Shown one piece after another: positions 17,742 through 26,746 of a DNA stretch of 64,000 bases. The stretch spans positions 124,001-188,000 of the forward strand of contig FNPA01000002.1 of the NCBI GenBank assembly GCA_900107185.1, given 5' to 3'. Source of the DNA: Ruminococcaceae bacterium YAD3003 (GTDB taxonomy: Bacteria; Bacillota; Clostridia; Saccharofermentanales; Saccharofermentanaceae). The stretch's first letter is position 1. Each line of letters begins with the position of its first letter. The position numbers were made by a program, and so were the translations under genes. The notes beneath the pieces are model-generated. The model ran no database searches. It worked only from the letters and a program-made list of their open reading frames with translations, and was not told where the DNA came from.

Positions 17742-18170
17742 GTGAACAGAAAGAGATTTACATTAGCACTTATTGCTTCGATGATGATCGGAGTAACATG
17801 TTTTGGTTTAGCTGCTTGTAAGAAGGCAGAACCTACAGAGACATCTCTTGAATCTACTGAATTAACAACAACTACCACCACGACTGTTCCTACTACAACT
17901 CTTACTGAATACACCGGACCGCTTACAAATACAGAAGAGATCACCTGGACAGAGACTCAGCTCGAATCTCCCGCAACATATTACTGCAACGTTTCTAAAG
18001 GTGAGTTCCTCAACGTAAGATCAGGCCCCGGCACAAAATATGAGAAGGTAGGAACCCTCACAAGAGGTCAGTCCATTGTTGTCGTTGCAAAGGCCGGTGG
18101 CGGTTGGTACAAGACTCAGGACGGTTTCTATGTATCTGAGACCTATCTGTCAGGTACAATGCCTAACTAA
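17742..18170 (+). CDS. SH3-domain lipoprotein
   Basis: GTG start at 17742 directly after the long ribosome site GGAGGTGAT (17729-17737). Signal peptide with lipobox GLAAC, then a Thr-rich linker (about 32-65), then one bacterial SH3 domain (VSKGEFLNVRSGPGTKYEKVGTL to the end). Such domains bind peptidoglycan cross-bridges or other wall ligands. At 142 residues it carries no enzyme domain, so it is likely a small surface-anchored wall-binding protein. Confidence 0.85.
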   Translation: MNRKRFTLALIASMMIGVTCFGLAACKKAEPTETSLESTELTTTTTTTVPTTTLTEYTGPLTNTEEITWTETQLESPATYYCNVSKGEFLNVRSGPGTKYEKVGTLTRGQSIVVVAKAGGGWYKTQDGFYVSETYLSGTMPN

Positions 18171-18216
18171 GAAAAATCTTAGTTGATTATTTTCAAATCT
18201 TAGTGTAATATACGTA

Positions 18217-18235
18217 GGCACTTAGCTTAAGTGCC
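18217..18235. repeat. Hairpin just before tRNA-Gly
   Basis: GGCACTTA-GCT-TAAGTGCC is an 8-bp stem with 3-nt loop ending 5 bp before the tRNA. It has no T-tract, so a weak terminator or a tRNA-leader processing signal are both possible. Confidence 0.45.
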
Positions 18236-18240
18236 GATAC

Positions 18241-18314
18241 GCGAGTGTAGTTCAATGGTAGAACTTCAGCCTTCCAAGCTGACCACGTGGGTTCGATTCC
18301 CATCACTCGCTCCA
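18241..18314 (+). tRNA. tRNA-Gly (TCC)
   Basis: Acceptor stem GCGAGTG/CACTCGC is perfect. Anticodon arm TCAGC-CTTCCAA-GCTGA gives anticodon TCC. T-loop TTCGATT, and CCA is encoded at 18312-18314. 74 nt. The next tRNA begins with no spacer. Confidence 0.95.
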
Positions 18315-18391
18315 GGGTCATTAGCTCAGCTGGATAGAGCAACAGCCTTCTAAGCTGTGGGCCGGAGGTTCGAGTCCCCCATGGCTCACCA
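18315..18391 (+). tRNA. tRNA-Arg (TCT)
   Basis: Acceptor GGGTCAT/ATGGCTC with two G-U pairs. Anticodon arm ACAGC-CTTCTAA-GCTGT gives TCT. T-arm GGAGG-TTCGAGT-CCCCC has one A-C mismatch. CCA is encoded at the end. 77 nt, abutting tRNA-Gly. Confidence 0.93.
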
Positions 18392-18394
18392 TCA

Positions 18395-18433
18395 AAAAGC
18401 GCTTCGTGTTTCACGGAGCGCTTTTGGTTTTTA
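18395..18433 (+). terminator. Terminator of the tRNA operon
   Basis: 14-bp stem AAAAGCGCTTCGTG/CACGGAGCGCTTTT with one G-U pair and a 3-nt loop, followed by a T-run. Confidence 0.85.
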
Positions 18434-18446
18434 TTCCCTCTTTTTT

Positions 18447-18455
18447 TGCTATAAT
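18447..18455 (+). promoter_or_regulatory. Extended -10 promoter
   Basis: TGCTATAAT, 37 bp before the zinc-ribbon membrane protein start. Confidence 0.55.
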
Positions 18456-18492
18456 ATCAACAATGATTTACATTTAATGGAGGGATAGGTAA

Positions 18493-19212
18493 ATGTATTA
18501 TTGTAGAAAATGTGGTTTTGCACTTCAGGATGGTGAGGTTTTTTGTCCCCAGTGCGGTGAACAGAAAAGCGAAACAATCGTTAAGGATGAGCCTTTGTCT
18601 CAGTCTTCTGCTGAATCCGGAGCTGCTTCTCCTCAGACAGTAGAAGAGAGTATTGAACTCGCTGATAAGCTCTCATCCAAATACTTTGCACTGACACAGA
18701 TCAAAGACGAGATAGCAGATTGTGAGGCCAGGATCAAGAGGAGCAATTCGATTCCCCCGGCACGCAGGCATTCGGCATTCAAATTTTTCTGGCCGTTTCT
18801 TATTATCGCCTCTGCATCATGTACGGTTGTAACTCTAATCGGAGCTTTTATTGCTGTTGCAGCAAATTCTGAAGATATGGTAGCTTTAGCTGAGGTTTTG
18901 GGAGTTATTGCAGCTGCTATTGTTCTTATAGCTGGTGGTAACAGAGCCAGAAATAAGAGAGATGCCTTGAACAGTCAGGTGGCTGATGAAGAATACAGGC
19001 TGAGAAAGAGCCGTAATGAGCTCGAGAAGAATCTTGAAGATCTGAAAAGAAGACGTACAGGTCTTACCAAGGCCGTTCAGGATTACAACTATCTGGTGCC
19101 TTCTTCTGCGAGGACAAAGGCTAAGATGGATATGGTAAAAGATCTTCTGTCTTCGGGCAGGGCACAGAATTTCAGACAGGCTGTTGAATTGGTTTCAATG
19201 ACCGGCAAATAA
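18493..19212 (+). CDS. Zinc-ribbon membrane protein
   Basis: 239 residues with GGAGGGATAG ahead of the ATG. An N-terminal zinc ribbon (YCRKCGFALQ...FCPQCGEQ) is followed by a helical segment (about 52-80). Two membrane helices come next (about 97-124 and 131-150), then a charged coiled coil (about 155-200). The C-terminal part (SSARTKAKMDMVKDLLSSGRAQNFRQAVELV) resembles a short helical bundle. Function unknown. The neighbour 27 bp downstream is also a zinc-ribbon protein, so the two may act together. Confidence 0.75.
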   Translation: MYYCRKCGFALQDGEVFCPQCGEQKSETIVKDEPLSQSSAESGAASPQTVEESIELADKLSSKYFALTQIKDEIADCEARIKRSNSIPPARRHSAFKFFWPFLIIASASCTVVTLIGAFIAVAANSEDMVALAEVLGVIAAAIVLIAGGNRARNKRDALNSQVADEEYRLRKSRNELEKNLEDLKRRRTGLTKAVQDYNYLVPSSARTKAKMDMVKDLLSSGRAQNFRQAVELVSMTGK

Positions 19213-19239
19213 TTGGCTAAATGCAGAAAGGATACTTAA

Positions 19240-19893
19240 ATGAATTGTCTTAAATGTGGTTCTCCTGTAGGTAACTCTGACAGATTCTGTATGATCTGTG
19301 GTACTCCGGTAGGCCAGGCAGCTCCACAGGGTGGCCAGCCGGCCCCCGGTCCTGCCCAGTTCCAGGCTCCTCCGGTGCCTGTTAATCCCAATCCCGTTCC
19401 GCCTACGATTCCTTATGCACCTCCGACCATGCAGGGCAACTGCATAGTTATTCCGCGCATGAGAAAATACAGAATCGTTTGTCCGGATTGCCATTCGGTC
19501 AGCGAATTTATCAAGCAGGATGATACACCCGGGTTCCCCTGTAATAATTGCGGTAAGGCTTATGCATATGGTGGTCAGGCCCTGTTTTACAGAATGGGAA
19601 ACGGAATGCCCAGCTGTGCTGTTATGCCTGTTAATATCATTATCGACGGTGTCGCTTACGGTGAGATAAAAAACCGCGAATCCGTGAGGATCATGTTAAG
19701 CGCGGGAACACATGTCGTCGGTGTTCAGGGTGCGAGTTTTACTACTCGCAACAGCAAAAGCAATCAATTCCAGATAGTTGTAGGACCTCAGACCTATAAT
19801 TTTGCTTTTAAAGTCTCAGTGTATTTCAGATACATGAATTCGGACGGTTTGGATTTTGCTGTATGTAATCCCGAGGAGGTTCCTAACATTTAA
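19240..19893 (+). CDS. Protein with two zinc ribbons
   Basis: 217 residues. First ribbon CLKCGSPVGNSDRFCMICG at the N-terminus, then a Pro/Gln-rich linker (about 24-63). A second ribbon follows (CPDCHSVSEF...FPCNNCGKAY, about 80-107), then a C-terminal beta domain (VMPVNIIIDGVAYGEIKNRESVRIMLSAG) of the kind found in short PEGA-like domains. No membrane helix. Forms an operon with the upstream zinc-ribbon protein and ends at a strong terminator. Function unknown. Confidence 0.75.
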   Translation: MNCLKCGSPVGNSDRFCMICGTPVGQAAPQGGQPAPGPAQFQAPPVPVNPNPVPPTIPYAPPTMQGNCIVIPRMRKYRIVCPDCHSVSEFIKQDDTPGFPCNNCGKAYAYGGQALFYRMGNGMPSCAVMPVNIIIDGVAYGEIKNRESVRIMLSAGTHVVGVQGASFTTRNSKSNQFQIVVGPQTYNFAFKVSVYFRYMNSDGLDFAVCNPEEVPNI

Positions 19894-19917
19894 TCAAAAG
19901 AGTTTTAGGCTTTTGTG

Positions 19918-19952
19918 ACAAGGTTGTCCGTTTTTAGGACAACCTTGTTTTT
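19918..19952 (+). terminator. Strong Rho-independent terminator
   Basis: Perfect 12-bp stem ACAAGGTTGTCC/GGACAACCTTGT with 7-nt loop and a T-run. Confidence 0.92.
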
Positions 19953-19988
19953 GCACCTATTTGGGCTTGAAGGATATCGAAATCTTTG

Positions 19989-19997
19989 TGTTATAAT
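19989..19997 (+). promoter_or_regulatory. Extended -10 promoter of parE
   Basis: TGTTATAAT, 50 bp before parE. AAGGAG ribosome site at about 20030-20035. Confidence 0.55.
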
Positions 19998-20047
19998 CGA
20001 AAAGTCAAATACATATATATTATTTATTTTAAGGAGTTGGGTTATTT

Positions 20048-22042
20048 ATGCCGGGTAAGAAAGATTACGGCAATGAGAGTATTTCGATGCTCAAAGGCGA
20101 GGACAGAGTCAGACTTCGTCCTGCTGTTATTTTCGGTTCTGACAACCTTGAGGGATGTATTCATTCCTTTTTCGAGATCTTATCAAATTCCATCGATGAG
20201 GCCAGAGAAGGCCACGGCGATAAGATCATTATTACCAGATTTGCAGACGGCACCATTGAGGTCGAAGACTTCGGCCGTGGTATCCCTATGGATTACAACG
20301 CCAAAGAGGGCAGATACAACTGGGAACTGGTTTACTGCGAACTCTATGCAGGCGGTAAATACAACAATAACTCATCAGGAGATTATGAGTTCTCTTTGGG
20401 TCTTAACGGACTTGGTGCATGCGCTACACAGTATGCATCTGAATTCTTCGAAGTAACTGTATTCAGAGATCACACGAAGTATTCGATGGGATTTAAGAAG
20501 GGTGTTCCTGTAACTGAACTCATGCAGGAGCCTTACAGATTTAAGAGAACGGGTACTATCCAGCGTTGGAAGCCTGATACAGAAGTTTTCACTGAGATAA
20601 TCATTCCTCTCGAATCATTTAAGGAGATCATCAAGCGTCAGTCCGTTATCAACAGCGGTATTGAGTTCGTCCTTAAGGATGCAGAGTCCGGCGAAGAGTT
20701 CTCATTCATCTATCCGGAAGGTATCAAGGGATATGTTGATGAATTGAATGCAATGAAGGGCTTTACCGAGACTTACACTTTCTCAGGTGAAGGTAAGGGC
20801 AGAGATAAGGAAGATCGTGATGAGTATAAAGTAAGGGCAGAGGTTGCTTTCTGTTTTAATAACGAGATCAATGCTCTGGAATATTTCCATAACTCCAGTT
20901 TCCTTGAGCATGGCGGTTCACCTGATAAGGCCGTAAGGAATGCTTTCGTAGCTGAGATCGATAAACAGATCAAGCTCCGTGATAAGTACAAGGCTAATGA
21001 GTCCAGGATCACGTTCCAGGACGTTGCAGATTCATTGATCCTTGTAACCAATACATTCTCAACACAGACTTCTTATGAGAACCAGACGAAGAAGGCTATC
21101 AACAACAAGTTTATCCAGGATTTCATGACACAGCTCATCAGGGATAATCTCGAGATCTGGTTTATTGAGAATAAGGATTTTGCTGCTAAGACAATCGAGC
21201 AGATCCTCATTAATAAGCGTGCACGTGAGAATGCCGAGAAGACTAAGGTCAATATCAAGAAGACCCTCATGGGTAAGGTCGATATCAACAACAGAATCAA
21301 GAAGTTTGTTGATTGCAGAACCAAGGATGTTGCGAAGCGCGAGCTCTACATCGTTGAGGGTGATTCAGCTTTGGGTTCCGTTAAGCTCGGCCGTGACGCT
21401 GAATTCCAGGCCGTAATGCCTGTAAGAGGTAAGATCCTTAACTGTCTTAAGGCTGATTACGCAACCATTTTTAAGAGTGAGATCATCACCGATCTTCTTA
21501 AGGTATTGGGATGCGGCGTAGAGATCAAGAACAAGCATACAAAAGATATGAGTGCTTTTAATCTCGATGACCTCAGATGGAATAAGATCATAATCTGTAC
21601 CGATGCCGATGTAGACGGTTTCCAGATCAGAACGCTTATCCTTGCGATGCTCTACAGACTTACACCTACTCTTATCGAGAAGGGTTATGTTTATGTTGCA
21701 GAATCTCCTTTGTTTGAGATTACATACAGACCTAAGGGTAAGAATGCGCAGGAAGAAACATTCTTTGCATTTAATGAGAAGGAGAAGGCTGAGATCCTCT
21801 CGAGAGTTGATCCTAAGCTCTGTACTATCCAGAGATCCAAAGGTTTGGGTGAGAACGAGCCTGAGATGATGTGGAAGACAACCATGAATCCGAAGTCCAG
21901 AAGACTTATCAAGGCTTGTCCCGAAGACGCAATGAAGACCGCTGAGATCTTCGATCTTTTGCTCGGTGATAATCTTGCAGGAAGAAAACTCCATATTGAG
22001 ATGGACGGTAAGAAGTATCTCGATATGCTTGATTTAGGGTGA
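20048..22042 (+). CDS. parE: Type IIA topoisomerase ATPase subunit (ParE/GyrB family)
   Basis: 664 residues. GHKL ATPase domain with EILSNSIDEAREG (Mg-binding Asn), DFGRGIP and GLNGLGACA. TOPRIM domain with IVEGDSALGSVK and the acidic CTDADVDGFQIRTL. The C-terminus has QRSKGLGE. It supplies ATP-driven strand passage together with the next gene, 5 bp downstream. The divergent form (SMLKGEDRVRLRPAVIFGS) is the type common in Clostridia beside a separate gyrase. ParE rather than GyrB is inferred from the partner and from overall form. Confidence 0.9.
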   Translation: MPGKKDYGNESISMLKGEDRVRLRPAVIFGSDNLEGCIHSFFEILSNSIDEAREGHGDKIIITRFADGTIEVEDFGRGIPMDYNAKEGRYNWELVYCELYAGGKYNNNSSGDYEFSLGLNGLGACATQYASEFFEVTVFRDHTKYSMGFKKGVPVTELMQEPYRFKRTGTIQRWKPDTEVFTEIIIPLESFKEIIKRQSVINSGIEFVLKDAESGEEFSFIYPEGIKGYVDELNAMKGFTETYTFSGEGKGRDKEDRDEYKVRAEVAFCFNNEINALEYFHNSSFLEHGGSPDKAVRNAFVAEIDKQIKLRDKYKANESRITFQDVADSLILVTNTFSTQTSYENQTKKAINNKFIQDFMTQLIRDNLEIWFIENKDFAAKTIEQILINKRARENAEKTKVNIKKTLMGKVDINNRIKKFVDCRTKDVAKRELYIVEGDSALGSVKLGRDAEFQAVMPVRGKILNCLKADYATIFKSEIITDLLKVLGCGVEIKNKHTKDMSAFNLDDLRWNKIIICTDADVDGFQIRTLILAMLYRLTPTLIEKGYVYVAESPLFEITYRPKGKNAQEETFFAFNEKEKAEILSRVDPKLCTIQRSKGLGENEPEMMWKTTMNPKSRRLIKACPEDAMKTAEIFDLLLGDNLAGRKLHIEMDGKKYLDMLDLG

Positions 22043-22047
22043 TGTAA

Positions 22048-24309
22048 ATGGCACGTAAGAAAAAAGAAGATATCAATTCAGATTCACTTAAGGCAAGGCT
22101 TACAGACAGCACTGCCAAGGATATGCCGGCTATCGACCAGCCGATAACCGAGATGCTTGAGATCAACTACATGCCGTATGCAATGAGTGTCATTGTATCC
22201 CGTGCAATTCCTGAGATCGACGGCTTCAAACCTTCACACCGCAAACTCCTTTATACGATGTATAAGATGGGACTTTTGGGCGGTAACAGAACAAAGTCTG
22301 CAAACGTAGTCGGTCAGACCATGAAGCTTAACCCTCATGGTGACCAGGCTATCTACGATACAATGGTCCGTCTTACCAGAGGTAACGGTTCATTGCTTCA
22401 TCCTTTCGTAGATTCAAAGGGTAACTTCGGTAAGCAGTATTCCAGAGATATGCAGTGCGCTGCTCCCCGTTATACAGAGGTAAGACTTGAGAAGATCTGC
22501 GAAGAGATCTTTAAGGGTATCGACAAAGATGCTGTCGACATGGTTGACAACTACGACGGAACACTCAAGGAACCTACATTGCTTCCTACAACATTCCCTG
22601 CAGTATTGGTAAATGCCAACCAGGGTATTGCCGTAGGTATGGCTTCAAATATCTGCTCATTTAACTTAGCAGAAGTCTGCGCTGCTGCTGAAGCTTATTT
22701 GAGAGATCCTAATGCTGATCTGTTGGAGATCATGCCCGCACCTGATTTTTCCGGCGGCGGTAAGATCCTCTATAATAAAGAGCAGATGAAGGCTATCTAT
22801 GATACGGGTAAGGGAACATTCTCTGTACGTGCGAAGTATAGAGTTGATAAGGCTAAGAATCTTATTGAGATCACAGAGATTCCTTATTCCACGAGCGTAG
22901 AGGCAATCATCGATAATATTGCAGATCTCGTTAAGAGTAAGAAGGCAAGTGAGATTGCTGACATCCGAGACGAGACAGACCTTGACGGTCTCAAGATTAC
23001 TATCGATTGTAAGAGAGGAACTGATCATGAGCAGCTCATGACAAAGCTCTTCAGATTCACAAAGCTCGAAGATACTTTCTCATGCAATTTCAATATCCTC
23101 ATTGACGGTTCACCGAGAGTTATGGGTATCGCCCAGATTCTTGATGAATGGCTCAACTGGAGAAGAACCTGTGTATCCAGAGAACTCAGTTTCAACCTCG
23201 CTAAGATGAAGAAGAGACTGCACCTTTTGGATGGTCTTGCAGTTATCCTTCTTGATATCGATAAGGCAATTAAGATCATTAGAGAGACTGAACTCGAAGC
23301 TGATGTTATCCCTAACCTCATGACAGGTTTCGGTATCGACGAAGAGCAGGCTGAGTTCGTTGCAGAGATCAAACTCCGTAACATCAACAAGCAGTACATC
23401 TTAAACAGAATTGCTGACAGAGATAAGCTCAAGGCAGATATTGCTGATACAGAAGATCTCTTGGGAAGTCCCAGAAGAATTAACAACCTCATTGCCAAGA
23501 CTTTGAAGGAAGTTGCAGAGAAATACGGCCAGCCCAGAAAGACTGAATTGGTCGGTATTGAAGAAACAGAGACATTTGAAGAGACAGCTGTTATTCCTGA
23601 TTACAGACTCCACCTTATGCTTACACGTCACGGCTATCTTAAGAAGCATACAATGAAGTCACTTCAGAGTGCAGGCGAACTTAAGACCAAAGACGATGAC
23701 GAGATATTCATGGGCTTTGAGTGCGAGAACAAATCAGATCTCCTGATCTTCACAGATAAGTGCAATCTCTATAAGACTCACGTTTATGAATTCTCTGATA
23801 CAAAGCCGGGTGATTTAGGACATTACCTGAACAGCGAACTCGGTATGGAAGACGGCGAGAGACCGATGTTTATGATCTCTACAACCGATTATAAGGGCAT
23901 TCTCTTTATCGCATTTGAGAACGGTAAAGCAGCAAGATTCCCCATCTCGGCTTATGAGACAAAGCAGAACAGAAAGAAGCTCATCAACGCATATTTTGAC
24001 GGCAGCAAGGCAGTCGGTTTTATGCTCCTTGATGAGAATGAGGATCCGGATCTTATTGTTACCAACAGTCTTGATAAGGCTGCTGTATTTAAGGCATCCC
24101 TTATTCCTCTAAAGACAACCAGAACTACACAGGGAGTCCAGCTCCTTGTATCGAAGAAGGGTTCAGTATTGAAATCCGTTGCCCGTTTGGCAGAGGTCGA
24201 AGTACAGGATCCCGAGTATTACAGAATACGTAAGGTTCCGGCAATCGGATACTACATAAGAGAAACGACTTTGGAGGCAAAGCAGGTTAGCTTTGATGAT
24301 TTGAAGTGA
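22048..24309 (+). CDS. parC: Type IIA topoisomerase cleavage subunit (ParC/GyrA family)
   Basis: 753 residues. Winged-helix and tower domains carry the catalytic Tyr in CAAPRYTEVRL, and SHRKLLYTMYKMGL is the usual N-terminal motif. The C-terminal pinwheel is present (LMLTRHGYLKKH onward), without a clear GyrA box, which favours ParC. It cuts and rejoins DNA in the complex with ParE. The stop overlaps the GTG start of the next gene by 4 bp, so translation is coupled to a membrane protein of unknown role. Confidence 0.9.
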   Translation: MARKKKEDINSDSLKARLTDSTAKDMPAIDQPITEMLEINYMPYAMSVIVSRAIPEIDGFKPSHRKLLYTMYKMGLLGGNRTKSANVVGQTMKLNPHGDQAIYDTMVRLTRGNGSLLHPFVDSKGNFGKQYSRDMQCAAPRYTEVRLEKICEEIFKGIDKDAVDMVDNYDGTLKEPTLLPTTFPAVLVNANQGIAVGMASNICSFNLAEVCAAAEAYLRDPNADLLEIMPAPDFSGGGKILYNKEQMKAIYDTGKGTFSVRAKYRVDKAKNLIEITEIPYSTSVEAIIDNIADLVKSKKASEIADIRDETDLDGLKITIDCKRGTDHEQLMTKLFRFTKLEDTFSCNFNILIDGSPRVMGIAQILDEWLNWRRTCVSRELSFNLAKMKKRLHLLDGLAVILLDIDKAIKIIRETELEADVIPNLMTGFGIDEEQAEFVAEIKLRNINKQYILNRIADRDKLKADIADTEDLLGSPRRINNLIAKTLKEVAEKYGQPRKTELVGIEETETFEETAVIPDYRLHLMLTRHGYLKKHTMKSLQSAGELKTKDDDEIFMGFECENKSDLLIFTDKCNLYKTHVYEFSDTKPGDLGHYLNSELGMEDGERPMFMISTTDYKGILFIAFENGKAARFPISAYETKQNRKKLINAYFDGSKAVGFMLLDENEDPDLIVTNSLDKAAVFKASLIPLKTTRTTQGVQLLVSKKGSVLKSVARLAEVEVQDPEYYRIRKVPAIGYYIRETTLEAKQVSFDDLK

Positions 24310-26192
24310 CGGTATTTTCTTCCGCATATCACATCAGCGAAGACGGACGCAAGAATACTAAGGGTTATAACATTGCAGCAGTAATTTGCGCTGTTGCTCT
24401 TATAACTCTTGCGGCTGTTACTGTGATAATCGGAAGAAAGACTGCTTATGAGTTAGATACCGTTCCTGCTTTCGAGCAGGCATTGGATGAAGGAAGATAT
24501 GATGAGGCTCTCTCAATTTACCGTGGCATCCAGGATGAGGTTTTGAATGCATCGCCTGATAACCAGGAAGTTAATGCTGTCAGGATCCAGATGCTCGATG
24601 ATATGGAGAATATAGTCCGTGTCCGCGTTGATTCGATTTGCGACCGCATTATCGACAACAGATACGTGCTTACTGCCAGTGACATCAATTTCCTTGATTC
24701 GATGCAGGAACTCACGAGTTCGATAGTATCTGAGAGATTGTACGACATTTGTGAGAACTTCCTTTTGGGTAATGTTGAAAAGCCTGTTGTAATGTATTTC
24801 TTTGAGCAGCTCCAGCCGATTGGTAACTTCGCAGCGACTGCTAATCCTTTGCTCAGAGAATTGGATTCTATTGAAACTGCAACTGGTGATGTTAGAACCG
24901 CTGAGGCTTCTCTGGCCGAGGGTGATTACATTGCTGCTGTTAAGAAATACACTCAGGTTAATGACCAGTATGAGGGCTTTGTAGGCGATTATTGTGAGAA
25001 CAAGATCGCAGCGATAAAGGACACGATGTATGAGCCTATGATGGCTGAAGGTGAGCATATGCTCCAGACATACAAGTTCTATTCAGCAGAGCGTCTCTTC
25101 TCTGATCTGGCCGTTATTTTCCCTGAAGATGAAATGATCAAGAGTAACCTTCTTACCGCAACTTCTTATACGGAAGAGGTTAAGGAATACAGAGGTCCTA
25201 TCGAAGTTATCTGCGTCAGATCGCTTATCGTCGATACAGAAACAGCTTTTGCTGACCGTTACCATTCCGGCGATACGAGTCTTTATTTAACAACATATGA
25301 GTTCGAGAAGATCCTTGAGAATCTTTACGATAAGGACTACGTTCTTGTTGATCCTGAGAATCTTATTGAGGCCAGCGATCCTACATTCCTTCTCGAGCGT
25401 AATCTCAAGGTGCCTGTAGGGAAGAAGCCGCTCGTAGTTGTTGTTGAGAATCTTCAGTATGGCGTATCCGGATATGTTTGCGGTACGTGCAGAAGACTGG
25501 TTCTTAATGACGAGAACCAGGTTTGCGGTGAGTATGTCAATTCTGCAGGAGAGACCATTGTCAGCAGAACTGCAGAATCAATCGGCATCCTTGATACGTT
25601 TATTGAGAAGCACCCTGATTTTACTTATGACGGCGCGAAAGGAATCATCTCCGTAAGCGGTTATGAATCCTGCTTCGGTTATGTAGTTGCTGCAGATGAG
25701 ATCGATGACCGTAATGCTGCTCTGTCTGCTGCAAATCTTCCTACGATCAATCCCAATAACGACGATATCGACTTTGCCAGAGACAGAGTTACAGAGATCG
25801 TTAATGTTCTTAAGGATAACGGCTGGAAGTTTGCATCCTGCACTTATTCTTATATTGCAGATTGCAGGAATACAGAGAAAGCGGATCTTGTTTTAGATAC
25901 TACCAAGTGGCTCGATCAGATTGGCAGTCTGTTTGGTGAAGTGCATATGCTGGTCTATCCGAACGGCAACTATATTAACGGTACTGATGACAGGGCTGTA
26001 TATTTTAAGAACCAGGGTTTCAGAATCTTTTTCGGAGGTGGAGCGACGCCATACTACACGTACGGTGATAACTATCTGTACCTCGACAGGGCGATGATGA
26101 GTTATAAGACGCTGACCCGGAAAGCATACGAAGAACTATTCGTCGCAGATGAGATAATTGATCCTGCCAGAAACAGAGATGATGAAACGTAA
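24306..26192 (+). CDS. Membrane-anchored polysaccharide-deacetylase-like protein, metal site lost
   Basis: GTG start overlapping parC (GTGA). One membrane helix at 22-43, then a helical extracytoplasmic region, then a C-terminal domain (about 300-610) resembling NodB-type deacetylases: YLTTYEFEKILENLYDKDY, PLVVVVENLQYG, GWKFASCTYSYIAD, MLVYPNG. Family metal ligands are the Asp pair after the first strand (here Glu-Asn) and the H-xxx-H of the second motif (here Cys-xxx-Tyr). Related clostridial proteins keep DD at this point. Likely a non-catalytic envelope protein. Odd partner for topoisomerase genes. Confidence 0.7.
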   Translation: MTVFSSAYHISEDGRKNTKGYNIAAVICAVALITLAAVTVIIGRKTAYELDTVPAFEQALDEGRYDEALSIYRGIQDEVLNASPDNQEVNAVRIQMLDDMENIVRVRVDSICDRIIDNRYVLTASDINFLDSMQELTSSIVSERLYDICENFLLGNVEKPVVMYFFEQLQPIGNFAATANPLLRELDSIETATGDVRTAEASLAEGDYIAAVKKYTQVNDQYEGFVGDYCENKIAAIKDTMYEPMMAEGEHMLQTYKFYSAERLFSDLAVIFPEDEMIKSNLLTATSYTEEVKEYRGPIEVICVRSLIVDTETAFADRYHSGDTSLYLTTYEFEKILENLYDKDYVLVDPENLIEASDPTFLLERNLKVPVGKKPLVVVVENLQYGVSGYVCGTCRRLVLNDENQVCGEYVNSAGETIVSRTAESIGILDTFIEKHPDFTYDGAKGIISVSGYESCFGYVVAADEIDDRNAALSAANLPTINPNNDDIDFARDRVTEIVNVLKDNGWKFASCTYSYIADCRNTEKADLVLDTTKWLDQIGSLFGEVHMLVYPNGNYINGTDDRAVYFKNQGFRIFFGGGATPYYTYGDNYLYLDRAMMSYKTLTRKAYEELFVADEIIDPARNRDDET

Positions 26193-26215
26193 TATGTTAA
26201 TTACGTTTCATTTTC
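26182..26215 (+). terminator. Terminator overlapping the stop codon
   Basis: Perfect 12-bp stem ATGAAACGTAAT/ATTACGTTTCAT with a 6-nt loop, then TTTTC. The stem contains the preceding gene's last codons and stop. Confidence 0.8.
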
Positions 26216-26222
26216 AATTAAA

Positions 26223-26252
26223 TTGATAAATATTAATGATTTTTATTATAAT
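26223..26252 (+). promoter_or_regulatory. Promoter of the PH-domain gene
   Basis: TTGATA (26223-26228), 18-bp spacer, TATAAT (26247-26252). Confidence 0.65.
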
Positions 26253-26285
26253 GATAGATGTAACGCTGTAATTAGGGAGAAAAAT

Positions 26286-26735
26286 ATGGCCAGAATAGAC
26301 AGACTTACAAATCTCACTGAGAACGAAGAGGTTCTCTGGCAAGACAGAAGAAGATATTTGGGCTTGCCCATGTCTTTTACCATTTACAGTTTCAGCAATA
26401 ACAAGTTCTACCTTAAGAAAGGTGTGTTTACAACGCATTGCGAGGAAATTCTCTTATACAGAATCCTCGATGTCCAGTTTAAGCAGACGTTGTGGCAGAA
26501 GATTTTCGGCGTTGGAACAATTACATTAACTACTGCTGATAAGTCTACTCCCGTTCTCGAAGTTAAGAGCATTAAGACTCCTGACAGGATCATGAAGGCG
26601 TTAAGTAATCTCGTTGAGAAGAGACGTGATGAGAAGCGTGTTACCGGCAAGGAAATGTTCGGTGCAGCCGGAATGTTCCATGGCGTTGAAGGTGAAGATT
26701 CTGATCTTGACGGTATAATCGATCATCACAATTGA
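26286..26735 (+). CDS. Bacterial PH-domain protein
   Basis: ATG at 26286 follows AGGGAG. 149 residues. The core (YSFSNNKFYLKKGVFTTHCEEILLYRILDVQFKQTLWQKIFGVGTITLTTAD) is the bacterial PH domain found in YdbS/YdbT-type proteins. Unlike those, no membrane helices precede it. The C-terminus is charged. Probably binds a protein or lipid at the membrane surface. The sirtuin gene follows 11 bp later and is likely co-transcribed. Confidence 0.8.
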   Translation: MARIDRLTNLTENEEVLWQDRRRYLGLPMSFTIYSFSNNKFYLKKGVFTTHCEEILLYRILDVQFKQTLWQKIFGVGTITLTTADKSTPVLEVKSIKTPDRIMKALSNLVEKRRDEKRVTGKEMFGAAGMFHGVEGEDSDLDGIIDHHN

Positions 26736-26746
26736 GGTAGTATTTA

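Noticed and set aside
21365-21994. Minus-strand open frame inside parE (209 codons)
   Set aside because: Shadow of the TOPRIM region; no ribosome site and no domain.
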